From: Lutraria lutraria
Lineage: Eukaryota; Mollusca; Bivalvia; Venerida; Mactridae
DNA: 64,000 nucleotides
Direction of reading: 5' to 3'
NCBI GenBank assembly: GCA_964023205.1
Contig: OZ026844.1
Span: 29,176,934-29,240,933 of the forward strand
The position numbers and the translations under genes were made by a program. This document shows positions 35,235-47,675 of this stretch, one piece after another. Within the stretch, counting starts at the first letter, position 1; each line of letters starts with the position of its first letter. The notes beneath the pieces were generated by a model. It was not told the origin of the DNA. It made no database searches and was given only the letters and a program-made list of their open reading frames with translations.

Positions 35235-35322
35235 CTGTAGTTGAATGACTATGTGGTCTCTGACTAGAAAGCACAAGCCCCTCGCCGCTGTGCGCTTGAA
35301 TCACTCACCTGGAATGTCCCTG
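35235..35322 (+). mobile_element. SINE head (same type as 17027)
   Basis: ATGTGGTCTCTGACTAG, then CCCCTCGCCGCTGTGCGCTT, mirrors the head at 17027 (GTGGTCTCTGACCAG, then a CGCCGCTGTGAGTTT block). The SINE is cut at about 35322, where an inverted-repeat element begins. Confidence 0.5.
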
Positions 35323-35633
35323 ATGCACCTGTCAATATTTTGCCCGCCCGGGTGTGGGAACAACCCGAGTGATTTGACATTTCTAAAATGTTGATGTCTA
35401 AATCCCCACCCTAGAGACAACCGTATTCGTCTAAATTCCCACCATAGAGCCTACTTGGTCTATCAAATGCGACATGGATGTAAAACCCGGCCAAAGTCTA
35501 TTTCCCGGGACCTGGAGTCATTAAGTTTATCAAATTCCCGCCTGTCGGAAATGGTCTTCTGTCTAAGGTCCGTGTATCCGTGCATTCCCCCTCCCTCCCT
35601 CCCTCCGGGCGGGCAAAATATTGACAGGCGCAT
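35323..35633. mobile_element. 311-bp MITE with GC-rich 28-bp TIRs
   Basis: Left end ATGCACCTGTCAATATTTTG and a GCCCGCCCGGG block; right end CCGGGCGGGCAAAATATTG then ACAGGCGCAT. The interior has three spaced 'AAATTCCCACC'-type motifs, in both orientations. Local GC content is much higher than around it. No second copy was seen. Confidence 0.7.
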
Positions 35634-37463
35634 GACTGTCGGTGCGACGACAAGCCCCCTCCACCCAGTAAATGTCATTCAAAGGGAGCTAATCGATAAA
35701 GTCTTATACCGCTGTTCAACTATATTTGTTATTTCCCTTGCCTTGCAAAACAGCCAAACGTGTAATGCGTAGTTGTGTGCTAAAGAGCTGATTAATCGAA
35801 TATCCTGGTCACAATTTATTTAAACAGCGCGTTACCAGATAAAAGATGTTGTAGTGATTTAAATACAATCACCACAATTAAGCTTAGAAATAGTTTTTAT
35901 TTTGGATTGTAAATTTCTGCCGCCATGTGTTCTCAATCTTGATCTCGGAGTACGTGAATAGATTACATAACCTTGTGTATTGTTTGTCAACTATAATCAT
36001 ACGTATATCACAACATGAGTCAGTGTACATTGAATACAAATAAAAAAATATTTAAGTCATTCATGGAAAGAAGATATTAAACCGAGGTCAAGAATATGCA
36101 TGTGTTGACAAGACAAAACAACACAATAAAATATCAATTTTGTTAAGCTTAATTGTAGTACGTCCTTAGATCTTTATTACGAAATACAAAATGTACATAT
36201 AGAAATGTAGCACTGTACTTTTTCAATGTTTTTGCAAAAAAAAGAAGAAAAATACATATGAAAACATTTCGTTGACATCATTAATATGTTGATGTGGCTA
36301 AAGAAATGTACGTTTTACATAAATATTGTTTCAGCTTTAATAAAATATATTTCTTATATTTTACTATCATTTTATCTATTTATCTGCATTACTAAATTCA
36401 AAAAGCTAATGTGGCTTTAAACTCTAAACGTTACATAACGATCTAATATTTAATCAAATATAGCGACATAACTCTGAAACCATATCTATTGTCCATATTG
36501 CTAATTGCGTAACAAAAAAAAATACCACGACAAAACAATTATGAACCAAACACAAAGTATAGAGATATAAGTTTGATATGTATACATATAGTGACATTAT
36601 ATCTAATTAATCACGCATATTTATTATAATGAATGATTTGACACGCTCATCCTTCATGCGTGCATTCTCATTACAAAAAAGAGTCATTCTTGTTTATAAG
36701 TGCATATAGCAATACTGAATGGTCGTTTTGTGAAATATACGTGTGATATAATTAATGTGTTTGTGTGTGTGTATGAATCATAGTCTGCTTTCATGATACA
36801 GAGATTAACAATCCTTTAATGCTGTTTATGTAGCGTATTTTAATTGTTTACTTTAAATGTTCGGGAAAATACGAGGACAGATAAGAAATGCATATTTTGA
36901 TTCGCTCGATCTATTACATAACATTTGTTACCCATATAAAACTTGGTATCCACGATCGACAGACATATCGCCACGTATAGTAGGACGCAATTTCAGATTT
37001 TAGAGTTTGTTTGATAGGGGGGGGGGTCAGTTTATTATAACCAATTTTAATCAAGGCACTGAAAGTACTCATGGAAAGACTTGCACTGCAACATGGAACG
37101 GTAATTAACTAGTTTGACAATTGCAAGGCGTATGTAGAAAAACGTAATACGTACATGTACTAGAAAAACTTGTTTCAGATCACTATTCATGAGCGACAAG
37201 CGGGTGACCGCTGTGGAAAACAGTTCCTCAAAAACCTATCCAGCAAAGAAAATTGTTTGAAATGGCTTAATTAGTCCCTCACTATAGACCTCTCGGTTTC
37301 TTCAAGAAAGTTTATATACTTCGACCCCAAGAAAAATACGCTTGGCTTGGATTTTATATAATATGTTGATTCGTCTGAGTTTGCTCTCCAGATAAAACTC
37401 GTGTTTAATATCTGTTCAGATTCACTTTTCATTGTGATTGATTATCATCTGTGCGTTAATTCA

Positions 37464-37571
37464 GTCGTCCGTCATCGTCGGATACCCACGGTCGTTGCCT
37501 CCGCTCCGCTACGTAGATGTACGTAGCGGAACGGAGGCAACGACCGTGGGTATCCGACGATGGTCGTCCGT
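37464..37571. repeat. 90-bp foldback with 43-bp arms and 9-bp flanking direct repeat
   Basis: Arms 37473-37515 and 37520-37562 are inverted repeats with one mismatch and a 4-base loop. GTCGTCCGT occurs immediately outside both ends (37464-37472 and 37563-37571), as a target-site duplication would. The surroundings are rich in TCGTCCGT-like words, so chance cannot be excluded. Confidence 0.85.
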
Positions 37572-37689
37572 ATGCGTTCAATCGTCCGTACCTAATTCAA
37601 CTGCGCATCAAGTACATCGTTCGACAATCTTTAAGTCGATCTTTATTCACTTGTTAAGTCGTTTATTTGGTCTAGGTGGCTAAATGATG

Positions 37690-37870
37690 CTTCATTGGTT
37701 GGTGTTTTATTTCATTTTTCGTTCGTCTGTCCGTCCGTGTGCTCAAAACTTCGTTCGTTCGTTCAGTATTTCAAATAATCATTTATCATAAGATCAATCA
37801 ATAATTCATCCATACGTACGTCCTTCCTTCCTTCAGTCAGTCAGCCACTCATTCATTCGATCATTTGTCT
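37690..37870. repeat. Degenerate tetranucleotide-rich tract
   Basis: Short runs of CGTC, CGTT, CCTT, CAGT and CATT tetramers (for example TCCTTCCTTCCTTCAGTCAG) suggest a decayed microsatellite. Confidence 0.6.
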
Positions 37871-39074
37871 AATGAATTTATTTACAATGAAATGAGTTTA
37901 TATTAGTTTTATATACTTTAGTTTTAATAGTCTGTCTGTTTCGTTTCTGTATGTACAAAACTTTGCCGTTTGGTTTATACATACTAAATGTATACTTAAA
38001 AATTCTTTAAACGCTTGATTCGTCGTTCTTTGCATGATTCAAACTACTGCTGGTGTATTTTCTCCCGTATAAGATCACGGCATGAATGATAAATGGTTCG
38101 CTGGATAGTGTGTGGGTTTTTACTATGATTAACATAGGCAGTTCATTACCTGCAGAATAAATCAGTTTGGTGTTGTGTCAAATATATGTAAAGTGTACAT
38201 ATAACAGTTTTGGGGTGTGTATTAACAGTTAGTGAACGTCGACAGCGAAGTAAACACTGGATTTAATATCTATATAAAGGTAAATAAGATCATTTTAAGT
38301 TTTTCTCTAATTTGTCGTCTGCAGATTTTTTTTTCAATACAAATTCCAATTTCAAGTAATATTATGTTGAGTCATTGGTCGGAACTGTAATATAAGGTAA
38401 ATATATTTTGAATATATATATGTGCGTATACTGAATAAATATATACTGTTTATACAATATTTGTTTAATATCAGTCTATATCTAGAGTCAAACATCGCTT
38501 TCGTATGTCTAGCTCGTGTAAATATAGAATTGAAATTTCGCGTGCAAATATCCTACCTGTGCTTTTTTATTGAGGATTATAGTTAAGAAGCTTAAAATTT
38601 AATTGTGTTTATTCAATTGCAAACTTTGCATTATATGTAAGAATTGTCATTTCTAACTTAAGAAGATCTGTATCAATAAATGTTTTAATGCAAGTGTATT
38701 ACCATTTGAAGATTTTGTACCTGATATTGTAATATACCTGTAATTCTGAATACAAGAGATACATATCGATTGATACACATTGTTATTAGATAGGTACTAT
38801 TCGAGATCTGGCCTGGTTTTGCCCTGCTATATTATATATAGCCTTCAACTTTTGGTAATGTTTCGTTCTTCCATAAAAACACATGTTGTTGAGTGTTGAA
38901 TATCTCTATTTCAACACACACACATTGCACAATAATGCATTCATGATTTAAAAAAAACTTAATCAGTTGTTGAAAGAAATGTTAATATTAACCATTTTTA
39001 TTAAATTTTGTGTTCGAATATTTTAAACAAACTAAACATTTTGAATATTTGATAAGTATTTGTTAAAATAGACC

Positions 39075-39510
39075 TGAGGGGCTTCTATGATTAGATGATT
39101 ATGATCTCTGACTTTAAGTTAGGTGTAAAAAAATGTTTGTTTCTGGTGAGCCAACCTACCCTAACTTTTCTTGGTGACCCTAATCTTTTTATTGGCCTGC
39201 GGAAAGGTACATCCACATTCTCACTTTTTTTACCTTTCCACACACTTTTCAAGAGCCAAAATACATAAAAAATATTAAATTCCTGACCTACTGTACGTAC
39301 CTACCAGAACATGAAACCAGAAACAATCATTTTTTTTATTGGCCTTAGTCACTATAACGCCTCAATGCTGTGTGTTCAAATCCCACCTATGACTATTTAT
39401 GAGCAAACTTTCACATGTGAGGAAGCTGTCCTGCCTAGCTTAAAGATGGTCAGTGGATCTACCTCTATCTAGATGTACTATATAATGCCTCACAGGGTAA
39501 CTTCCTTCAT
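39075..39510 (+). mobile_element. SINE (17027 type) split by an inserted element
   Basis: GATTATGATCTCTGACTTTA up to 39116 and, after the insertion, CAATGCTGTGTGTTCAAATC, TTTCACATGTGAGG and GCCTAGCTTAAAG to about 39510. These are the head and body of the SINE type seen intact at 17027. The interruption is the element at 39117-39355. Confidence 0.55.
39117..39355. mobile_element. 'GTTTGTTTCTGG' inverted-repeat element
   Basis: Left AAAAAATGTTTGTTTCTGG, right CCAGAAACAATCATTTTTTT then ATTGGCC. Interior GCGGAAAGGTACATCCACAT and TTTACCTTTCCACACACTTT form a second inverted pair. Related copies are at 49119-49333 and 21062-21250. Confidence 0.65.
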
Positions 39511-39535
39511 TGTTAAAGGTAGAAGCCCGCCCGGC

Positions 39536-39845
39536 TAGCTTAAGCTCAGTGGTTAGAGCGTTTGTCTGATGATCGAGAACTTGTGAGTTCAAATCCCGGG
39601 CGAGGCTCACACTGTCTGTGACAAATTTGACTGAAGATATTACATCCTATGTTAAATTGTCCTCCACCTCTGAATTATGTGAGGTAGCTTGGCAGATTTT
39701 AGCTTACAGATATATAATGTGGTTAGTACTGGTTAAGACCTAAATGAAGTCCAGGAAAGCTTGTTAGGATAACTGCCCGCCAGGATATGACTGAAATAAT
39801 GTTGAAAATGGCGTAAAACCCAATGAAACAAACAAACATTAAGGT
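39536..39845 (+). mobile_element. tRNA-derived SINE, well preserved
   Basis: The head begins GCCCGGCTAGCTTAAGCTCA and has GTGGTTAGAGCG (A box) and GAGTTCAAATCCC (B box), close to a lysine-type tRNA with an insertion. The body is about 230 bp, with GGTTAGTACTGGTTAAGACC, and the 3' end GGCGTAAAACCCAATGAAAC, followed by AAACAAAC. Confidence 0.75.
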
Positions 39846-40794
39846 AGAGAAGTTGCTAATATGGAAATATTAGCAAGATGCTACTTTCCAAAAACTCCTA
39901 CACACAAAGGGCAGCCTGACTTTACCCCATTCAGACGGACGTACAAGGCAATCGCTATTATGCCCCACATCATTTGATGCTGGGGGCAACTGAAAATGCA
40001 CAATGGACCCTGTGTCATGTTTGAACAAGTTAAAAATTGTCAACATCAACAAAGAGCTAAACAAAGTTTTACCTAATTTTCTGTCAAACATTGCCCATAT
40101 TGTTGTATTTATACTTGATGCTCAACACAAGTTTCTCTATGAAAAGAGATTTATTGCTGTTCATGTGACTACTCTATAAATATTTAGTTGGTAATTTATT
40201 GAATAATTTACAATTAAAAGTTTGAATATTTAATCAATATTTCTGTTGAGTTAGCAATTTCTTGCAATAATATACTGATTAATTGTTGCATCAACTATCA
40301 AGTCATAGAAAACTTCTTTATAGCACATTGATTTCGTTGTAAAAGAGATTTTTATCTATGAAGCCCACCAGCTTGGTCCCATTGGGACAGCATCAAGTCA
40401 ATGGCCATGCATTCAAGAGTTTGAGCCCTGGGCGCAGCACATTTTTAGGTGGTTGAATATTTCACAATTAGGCCATAGGTCCTTTTTCATTTTGTTTAAG
40501 TGACTTTAATGTCGCTTTTCAACAGTAGGCTAGGCTAACCTTCTCAAATTTGGCCAAATATCGCGCTTGAATTTCCCAAAATGAAAAGCTAAGACCCCTT
40601 CCCAATTTTTGGAAAAAAGGCCCTGGAAACAGGAACATTGGTTACGATAAAACTATAATATTATCCATATCCTTCAGTACGTAACTGAAATTCTCTTAAA
40701 AACGGGCGTCAAACACTAAAACTTCACATATATATTCTTAGACAGCTATACAGCTGGTTCTGAAGTTAACCAATTAAATTATTAAAGTAACTTA

Positions 40795-41055
40795 GGGCTG
40801 CAACGAGTGTTTAGTATGTTGAATCTATAAACTGGGACCTCACGGTTCAAATCCCAGATTCAGCAGGTTATACCCTTTTGTAACGTTGAAATTTGGCAAA
40901 CAAGTTAATTTTCCTCAATGTGTGGGGAATTTGCCGGCTTCTTGTTCAAGAGCTTGAGTTTGTATCGGTAATAACTGGTTAGGTGAATCAGCCGCCATAT
41001 GTAACTGAAATAATTTGCAAACATGTTGTAAAACCCACTGAAATAAATAAACTAA
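40795..41055 (+). mobile_element. tRNA-derived SINE, diverged
   Basis: The head has GGTTCAAATCCCAG (B box). The body contains ATAACTGGTTAGGTGAATC, a CATATGTAACTGAAATAATT block and TGTAAAACCCACTGAAATAA, paralleling the 3' half of the SINEs at 39536 and 41650. Confidence 0.65.
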
Positions 41056-41065
41056 CTAAATCCAA

Positions 41066-41485
41066 GGCCTAAATTAAAAATATGTTTGTTTGCCCTTTAC
41101 CGACCCTGAATTTTAGAAGAGGGTCAGTAGGTAGGAAAAATATTTTATTTTATTTCTAAATTTGACCTTTACCTAGCATGAAATTACTATTTTATCTAGA
41201 ATCATTCTATAGTTATTTTATGTATCCTGCTACCATACAACCAATTATTGTGTGCTTTAGCTTTTAATCAACCATAACATGCATGTACATTGTACTCAGT
41301 GCCGTGACACACATGATTGTTTTCCTTCATTACTTTAAATGTTTATCGAAAGCACTGAGTACATGTATATTTTCCCAAATATAAAAATAAAATTCTCCCA
41401 GATTTTGCAATAAAATGTTTTGAGTCGGCATGATTTTTTCGGGTCGGTCGGTAAAGGGCAAACAAACTTAATTTTAATTTAAGCC
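41066..41485 (+). mobile_element. 420-bp element with about 40-bp TIRs, copy 1
   Basis: Left GGCCTAAATTAAAAATATG then TTTGTTTGCCCTTTACCGACC; right GGTCGGTAAAGGGCAAACAA then an ACTTAATTTTAATTTAAGCC end. Interior blocks (CTAGCATGAAAT, AGCACTGAGTACATGTAT, CCCAGATTTTGCAATAAAAT) recur inverted at 47676-48091. The same insertion-free length in both copies shows they are complete. Confidence 0.85.
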
Positions 41486-41649
41486 CAATCATGTGAAAAA
41501 AATAATATGTAAAATAGCTCATGTTTTTAAGTCCTGTTTCATTTTTAAAATCCCTACTTAATAAGTTAGTACATGTAGTTGTCTTATCATGGCCATAATG
41601 GTTAAAATTGGTTGCTTATCAAAGGTGACCACATTAACTCTGGTTCAAT

Positions 41650-41915
41650 TGTGGGCTGCGGCCCGTGGTTCAGTGTATAGTGCCCTGGACTTGTAACCGG
41701 GCATTATCCAGGTTTGATTCCCAGTCGCAGCTCAGGTCATACCCTCCATGAAAATTTGACAACAATGTTGATTTTACTGACCATTTGTGGAGTAGTTGCT
41801 GGTGTCTAGTAGAAATGGTTAGAATATAGTCCAGGAAAACTAGTTAAGTGAACTGGCCGCTGTATTTAACTGAAAAATTGTTTTAAAAAAGCGTTAAACC
41901 CAAATATTTAACTGT
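41650..41915 (+). mobile_element. tRNA-derived SINE
   Basis: CTGCGGCCCGTGGTTCAGTG (A box) and GGTTTGATTCCCAGTCGCAG (B box) start the element. The body has GGTTAGAATATAGTCCAGGA and the end GCGTTAAACCCAAATA. It is the same family as the SINE at 11838. Confidence 0.75.
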
Positions 41916-42445
41916 ACAAACTGAATCAGATACACACATGTTAAGTATTTTATATGCGTGTAGGTGTACAGTATATTGATATGAATTTGGTTCAATCAAG
42001 GTGAATCTACAATGCTAGGTGTGCTAGCTAGTACAGTCAGCCCACATTGACATGACAGGCTTAAAGTATATTTACATAAAGTTAGGAGTTGTAAAATTTT
42101 ATCCGTGAGTAATAAATCCCCCGACAGTAAATGAACCATGTGAAAATATGTCAAATTTGTTTAAAGATGTTTAAATGCTTAATTTTATCAAACTGCCTTA
42201 AAGTCAATCTACATGTATGTTGTTGTACATTTGTTTTTGGTGAATTTTAAGCTTATGAGATAATTCATTTGATCATTTTTCCTTGCCTTTGTGTTTGTTT
42301 TTGAAAAAAAAATGAATAAAAAAAATACCCGACCTAATATTGTACCAGTATGCTATTTTTAATGAGCATTTAGTCAGAAACAAACAAATTCGTTTAGGCC
42401 TTATGTCATTTCACTTTAATATTTCAATTAAGAACTGTACAGATT

Positions 42446-42829
42446 AGGGCCACAGCGATCTTGCCCCGCACCTTTTTGACCGGCCCAAGAAAAAACAATG
42501 TGAAGTTTCATGTTACAACTTTGCCTCTTTCTGGCCACTTTACACTGTGTAAAGCATTGCTGTTTTGTCTCATATAGCGAAAAAGGTTACGCGAAGTTTC
42601 ATTTTTCCAACCGCACATAATTTTTCTTGGGTACAGGAATAATAGGGTGTGGCTCTGTTACAGATAAAAAGAATGCAAAGTTGTAATTTATAATCGTCGC
42701 ATCATTTTTTTGCCGTATGAGACGAAATAACAAAGTAAATTCAGACCTGAGTTGTAACATATGATACTTTGCATTGTTTTTTCTTGGGCCCGTCAAAAAA
42801 AAGGTGTGGGGCGAGATTGCTGTGGCCTT
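42446..42829. mobile_element. 384-bp MITE with about 55-bp TIRs
   Basis: Left AGGGCCACAGCGATCTTGC then CCCGCACCTTTTTGAC and a GCCCAAGAAAAAACAATG block; the right end is the near-exact complement, finishing GAGATTGCTGTGGCCTTGA. The inner part is also partly self-complementary (two AAGTTTCAT/GTTGTAA blocks). No coding capacity. No second copy was seen. Confidence 0.8.
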
Positions 42830-42965
42830 GATACGGATTCCGTACAAATGACATACCATGTGATGCATGATCTTTGTTGTAATTCGGTGTGGTTGCATTT
42901 TCATTTCATGGGGTTTATAATTGACCTTCAAAAAGACTAATTTCACAGCCTTTATCTTTGACATT

Positions 42966-43043
42966 TCGAGGGCTCAACGCAACACTGTCGTAACTTGTTC
43001 TTATTTCAATATGAGTTACCACACTGTTGCGTTCAACCCTCGA
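42966..43043 (-). repeat. 78-bp foldback, copy 1
   Basis: Arms TCGAGGGCTCAACGCAACAC... and ...GTTGCGTTCAACCCTCGA, with a central ACTTGTTCTTATTTCAATAT. A second copy of the same length and inverted loop is at 59274-59351. The arms here have diverged slightly. Confidence 0.8.
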
Positions 43044-44987
43044 TTTGTCAGGGAACTGAAACATCCATTATTAAGGCTCAGAGCCTTAAATTTGCTCATC
43101 ATGTGCTTTGATCAATTCTAATGTGCACAAGTTTCCATTGATGTTAGCACAATGCATTCTGTATTGTATATTATTTGATATCAGAGAGCACCATAAAACC
43201 TGTATGTGTGTGGTAGTTTAATTATGTTGCATATTGCTCCCTTGTTACATAGACAATTAGGCATAAATAAATGTTTTCTTACGCCATGGTTACCTGGTCT
43301 ACCATATTTTTTCCCTGCTATCCTAGACTTTCTATTAGAGAGGAACAATACAAAGATTTTCTCCCTTGTTTTGTTTTTCTGCATCATCTTCTAAGATACT
43401 GTACATAAACGACAACTGTTATTGGGAAGTTGGTAGAGATGTTTGTTGCTCAGCTGTATAGTTAAAATGATGCAATGTTTTTGATAGTGAACCATATTCT
43501 GCACTGGATCCAAACTGTCTTGATTTTAATTCAGCATGTGTGATATATTGGTGCTTTATAACAGGCAAGACATATATCCAGGAAAAAATATTCAAAATAA
43601 GAATAGGCATTCACATGCCCGGTACCAAATTCTGCTTTGGACCCAATATGTCGTAATTTTAATTCAACATGCGTGATATACTTGACTGTATTTTGCAAGA
43701 TCTGCAACAAATCAATGTCTTGTTTACTCATTGAATTCAGAAATCAATAGTCCAGTATAGGCGTGTTAGGTTGTACTGTCTGGAACATTGGGTTCTTTGA
43801 TACGAATAGTCTTTTATTCCATATAAACAACAGTTCCACTTGAGTGTAGCTTTACCGTAGACAGACAGATGCATGCATATTGAAAAGGTTTTCTGACTCA
43901 ATGTTATCATATTCTGTAACTTACAAAATGCTGCCTTACTAAGGTTGTACGACTAAACATTGTGATATTTATATAGTTGTTTTGTGTCAGGATATTGGTG
44001 CACAATTATCAGTAAATACAATTCTTAGTGGTTTTGTTATTTGATATTGTTTAAGATGGATAATTACTATAGGTAAGTTTTTATGTATCGGTATTCTTTT
44101 GTTAATTGCTACATGCATAATAGTTTTAACCGGGTTGTTAACGGGTTGCCTCAAAGTGATCTTCCTTGGCAATCATTAAAAGATGTTATGAATTGAAGTT
44201 TAAGGTGGATTTTTTTGGGGGGTGGGGGCTGTTTTATGAAGTCGTCTTGTGTATGTAGTTTGTATCCAGTTACATTCCAGTATCATGTAAATAATTTTTT
44301 GTTGTAATCTAAAGATTTCCTTGTATTGATGAACAATTCTCAATATAGCTGACAAAGCATTGTGTGACATGTCTTGTATGGAAGTAATAGCTTTTTGTTT
44401 GTATTGATATTTGATACCTTTACTTCACTTTCTAGAGTCTTCCGTGTCAGTGACCTTCACAGGTGTCTGACTTTGACGTAACATTGTCCTATCATACTGT
44501 TTAGATCTCGCTGACTCTTAATGTCAGTGACTTGCCTTTTAGTATAGCATGAAATAATCAAGTCAAATATGTTTCATAATATACTTAAAAATCATTTGTC
44601 TCTGATCGTATCAAAATTGAGTGATAAACATTTAGTAAAACCAGTGTCTCCGTATTCATCCCTGTGTTCAGTGTGGTGTGAAACATTGAATGAAAATGTC
44701 ATCTCTGATATTTATCATGCTGTTAAGGATGGTTATATAGTGAATATATGAGGCGTGACCACATACACACACGTATAATATATATCATACTGTATGTGGT
44801 GTAAGCATACATCCACATTACATCATGTTTGACATAGGGTCGTCCAAAGATGAGATCAACTGATCAATTACATGTGTTTAAATGTTATTGATTTTTCTTT
44901 ACAGAAAGGAGAGGTTTTCGACTTAATCAGCATTAAAAAACATCATGTTTACTTGAGCTTAATTCATTGTATGCACAATCCATCCCT

Positions 44988-45200
44988 TAAAACCCGCCTC
45001 TGTGGTCGAGTGGTTAAGGTCGCTGGTTTGAGTCCTGCTACCAACCATGTCTCTTCATTAGAGAAAGTAAGCAGTTGCTTACGGAGGATGACAGTCTAGT
45101 ACTGGATCTTCCAAGGAACGATGGTTAAGTGTACCGTCTGTCTAAATGACTCAGATTGTTGAAAAGGGGCGTTAAACTTGATATAAACAAACAAACCATC
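44988..45200 (+). mobile_element. tRNA-derived SINE
   Basis: CGCCTCTGTGGTCGAGTGGT (A box, Ser-type) and GGTTTGAGTCCTGCTACC (B box). The body ends AAAAGGGGCGTTAAACTTGA, then ATATAAACAAACAAACC. Confidence 0.7.
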
Positions 45201-45336
45201 CCTAAAAATAAACCTCAACAAAAGCACATGTATGCAGTTTTGCTCAGTACATTTTAAGCATACATTTAGTCCCAATTTATAGACTGTTCATGACGGCAAG
45301 CTTTTTATTAGTTGGCCCCTGTTCTTAGCCTTACTT

Positions 45337-45526
45337 ATTCAGCTTTTCAGTTGGCCGATTTCATGAACGAATTCAGAAGGGCCATCCTCGCTGACTGTGT
45401 GGGACAAGGCCAAATCGAAAGTGTCTCGCCATCACAAACAGTCTAATTATTTGGACTAGCCCCGTCCTCGCCCTTCCATATTCATTTATAAATCAGCCAA
45501 CCAGAAAGCCAAATAAATAAGGCTAA
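45337..45526. mobile_element. 190-bp element with imperfect 36-bp TIRs
   Basis: Left TAGCCTTACTTATTCAGC and a TTTTCAGTTGGCCGATTT block; right AAATCAGCCAACCAGAAAG and a CCAAATAAATAAGGCTA end. The arms are inverted repeats with several mismatches. Short MITE; no second copy seen. Confidence 0.55.
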
Positions 45527-46680
45527 AAGAAAAGGTCTAGTTACTGGAATCCAGTAACTTTGTTGTGTCTGAAGTATTTAACCTAAATTATGTTAAAACC
45601 TTGGCATGCAGACTTGAATTTAGTCCTGAGGAATGGAATAATTTGTGGTGTCACTTTAGGTAAATAAATTATTTAATGTTTTATTATATAAGCTGTACAA
45701 ATACATGCAGACATCAACCATGCCAGTCTGATGATAAGAAAAAGGCTTTCTTGATGATATAACACCTTTCTCATAACACTATTCTCCCTCAAACCAGTCC
45801 CCGTGACTCATCATATAGGACCATACTAAAAGTACTGCGGACAAAACTCAAGAATTTAAGGTACTGTCTTGAATCAGTCAAACTAATGTGGTTAAATTGC
45901 ATTTTACTGGTGTCCTATGGCAGGGCTCAACAAATCAACTTGTCTTGTAGAATTTGATATATACATATAGTTACAATTCTAAGTTGGTCATCTTGCTTGG
46001 ACAAAAGTCAGTCTGAAAAAGTTGGTCTGTCCCCTGTGTGGTCTTACAACATGTACTTAATGCCACTAACAATGAGAATTATTTTAATGATGATTTCTGA
46101 TGCAAATATTAATTTTTATGAAAATTATTGTTCTGATTGAGCTACAAATTAAGACCCGTTCTCAACAACTTGACAATTTTTTGGACGATCAATGCTTCAC
46201 TGCGTGAAAATTGAAATAAATGGTCGACTATGCCGGGAGAAAGTAAACGATAGTGATTAAAGTCCAACCTAACATTTATCTAGCCTGACATTAGAATTTT
46301 ACAACATACAACCAGTCATTTTAGCTTCATTTTAAACATATTTTAGACGTTTAATCCTCTGTATTAAGTTTCCTGTATAAAGGCATTTCTATAATACCCA
46401 AATTAATCATTTAGTGAACGACTTAAATTGTAAACCCTGCAGTTTTATTGAATGCTTATGCTGGATTGTGGTAAGGAACTCAACAGGAGACATATTGTTG
46501 TAAGATTTGTTGTAAGGCCACCATAAAAATATTTTGTTTGGGTATAATGCTACATACTGAACCAAAAATGGCCTTAAAGTTTTTTTGATTGGGGTTATAA
46601 AATGTTTTTGATGCACATAATTTATAATAAAATAACTTTTTGACAGGTGTTTTGGGTTCAATGTAAAAAAAATATGAAAA

Positions 46681-46703
46681 ACCTACCTACCTACCTACCT
46701 ACC
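46681..46703. repeat. (CCTA)n microsatellite
   Basis: Five to six tandem CCTA units in an otherwise ordinary stretch. Confidence 0.85.
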
Positions 46704-46906
46704 CACTGAACATTCTCTGGGTGGGGTTACCCCTAATAAACAATTTTTAACGGCGGCCTAATGGTTCATAGACTATTATTTCATGTTTGCTATATATGTC
46801 TAGGCACTGCTGGTATGTGAAAATAGAATATTATGTAATAATGTCTGGGTTTAAATATAGTACACCTTGGGTATACATGTATATCATGTCTATATGAAAG
46901 TACATG

Positions 46907-47086
46907 TACAGTACAACTTGTCTAGAGCGGCCCTCTGCAGAGCAACAACCTCTGTATAACAACACCTTCAAAATTTCCTTAAGCTGACATTTACTATAAA
47001 TTTAACCTCTGAAGAGCAACAACCTCTCAACAACGACCAATATTTGCATCTCCCACAGGGTGTTGCTCTACAGAGGTTGTACTGTA
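46907..47086 (+). mobile_element. 'ACAACCTC' inverted-repeat element, complete copy
   Basis: 180 bp: left TACAGTACAACTTGTCTAG, right CTACAGAGGTTGTACTGTA. The interior has GAGCAACAACCTCTGTATAA, ATTTACTATAAATTTAACC and CTCAACAACGACCAATATT. TA at both ends may be the target duplication. It is nearly identical in length and layout to 53312-53491. Confidence 0.85.
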
Positions 47087-47675
47087 TGTGTACGGTAGAA
47101 CTTAATGTTTTCTTATTAAGGAGCCCTTCTTTTAAGGGACTTTCTAGTATGGACTCAGGACAGTGGGTCTTAAATGGTCACACGGACAAATGGACGTACA
47201 GCATAGTTATGTGAATCCAAATCACAACTCACAATGCTACGGCACACTTATTAGCTAGGTCCCTGTGATTTCTTACACGGACAGACGTACCAGCTGTGAT
47301 TTCATATGTATGTTGTACTTGATTTCAGAAGTCAAAAAATTATAAATTGGGATAAGTAGTACATTGTGCCTGGAAGGGATTTTTTAAAACATATTCCTTC
47401 TATTTGATTTCACTTTTATATCCAGAATGTACATGTGAAGTAACGCACTTATCAATGTTTCCTCCCAAAAGGGGGGGGGGGCAGCATCGATACACAGGGA
47501 ATTAGACAGCAAGACCTTTCCGATACACGGGACTTTGATAAACACCACCATCACATGGAGTGGGAAATAGACTTGACCCATATTTTATGGACCGTTGACT
47601 GGAATTTAGACAGTCACCTATTTTGCGGCATGTTATTTTTGAGCACCGTAATGAAAAACTAACAGGGATATGTGA

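Noticed and set aside
42599..42964. 121-residue minus-strand open frame
   Set aside because: It lies mostly within the 384-bp inverted-repeat element at 42446-42829 and its composition follows the repeat.
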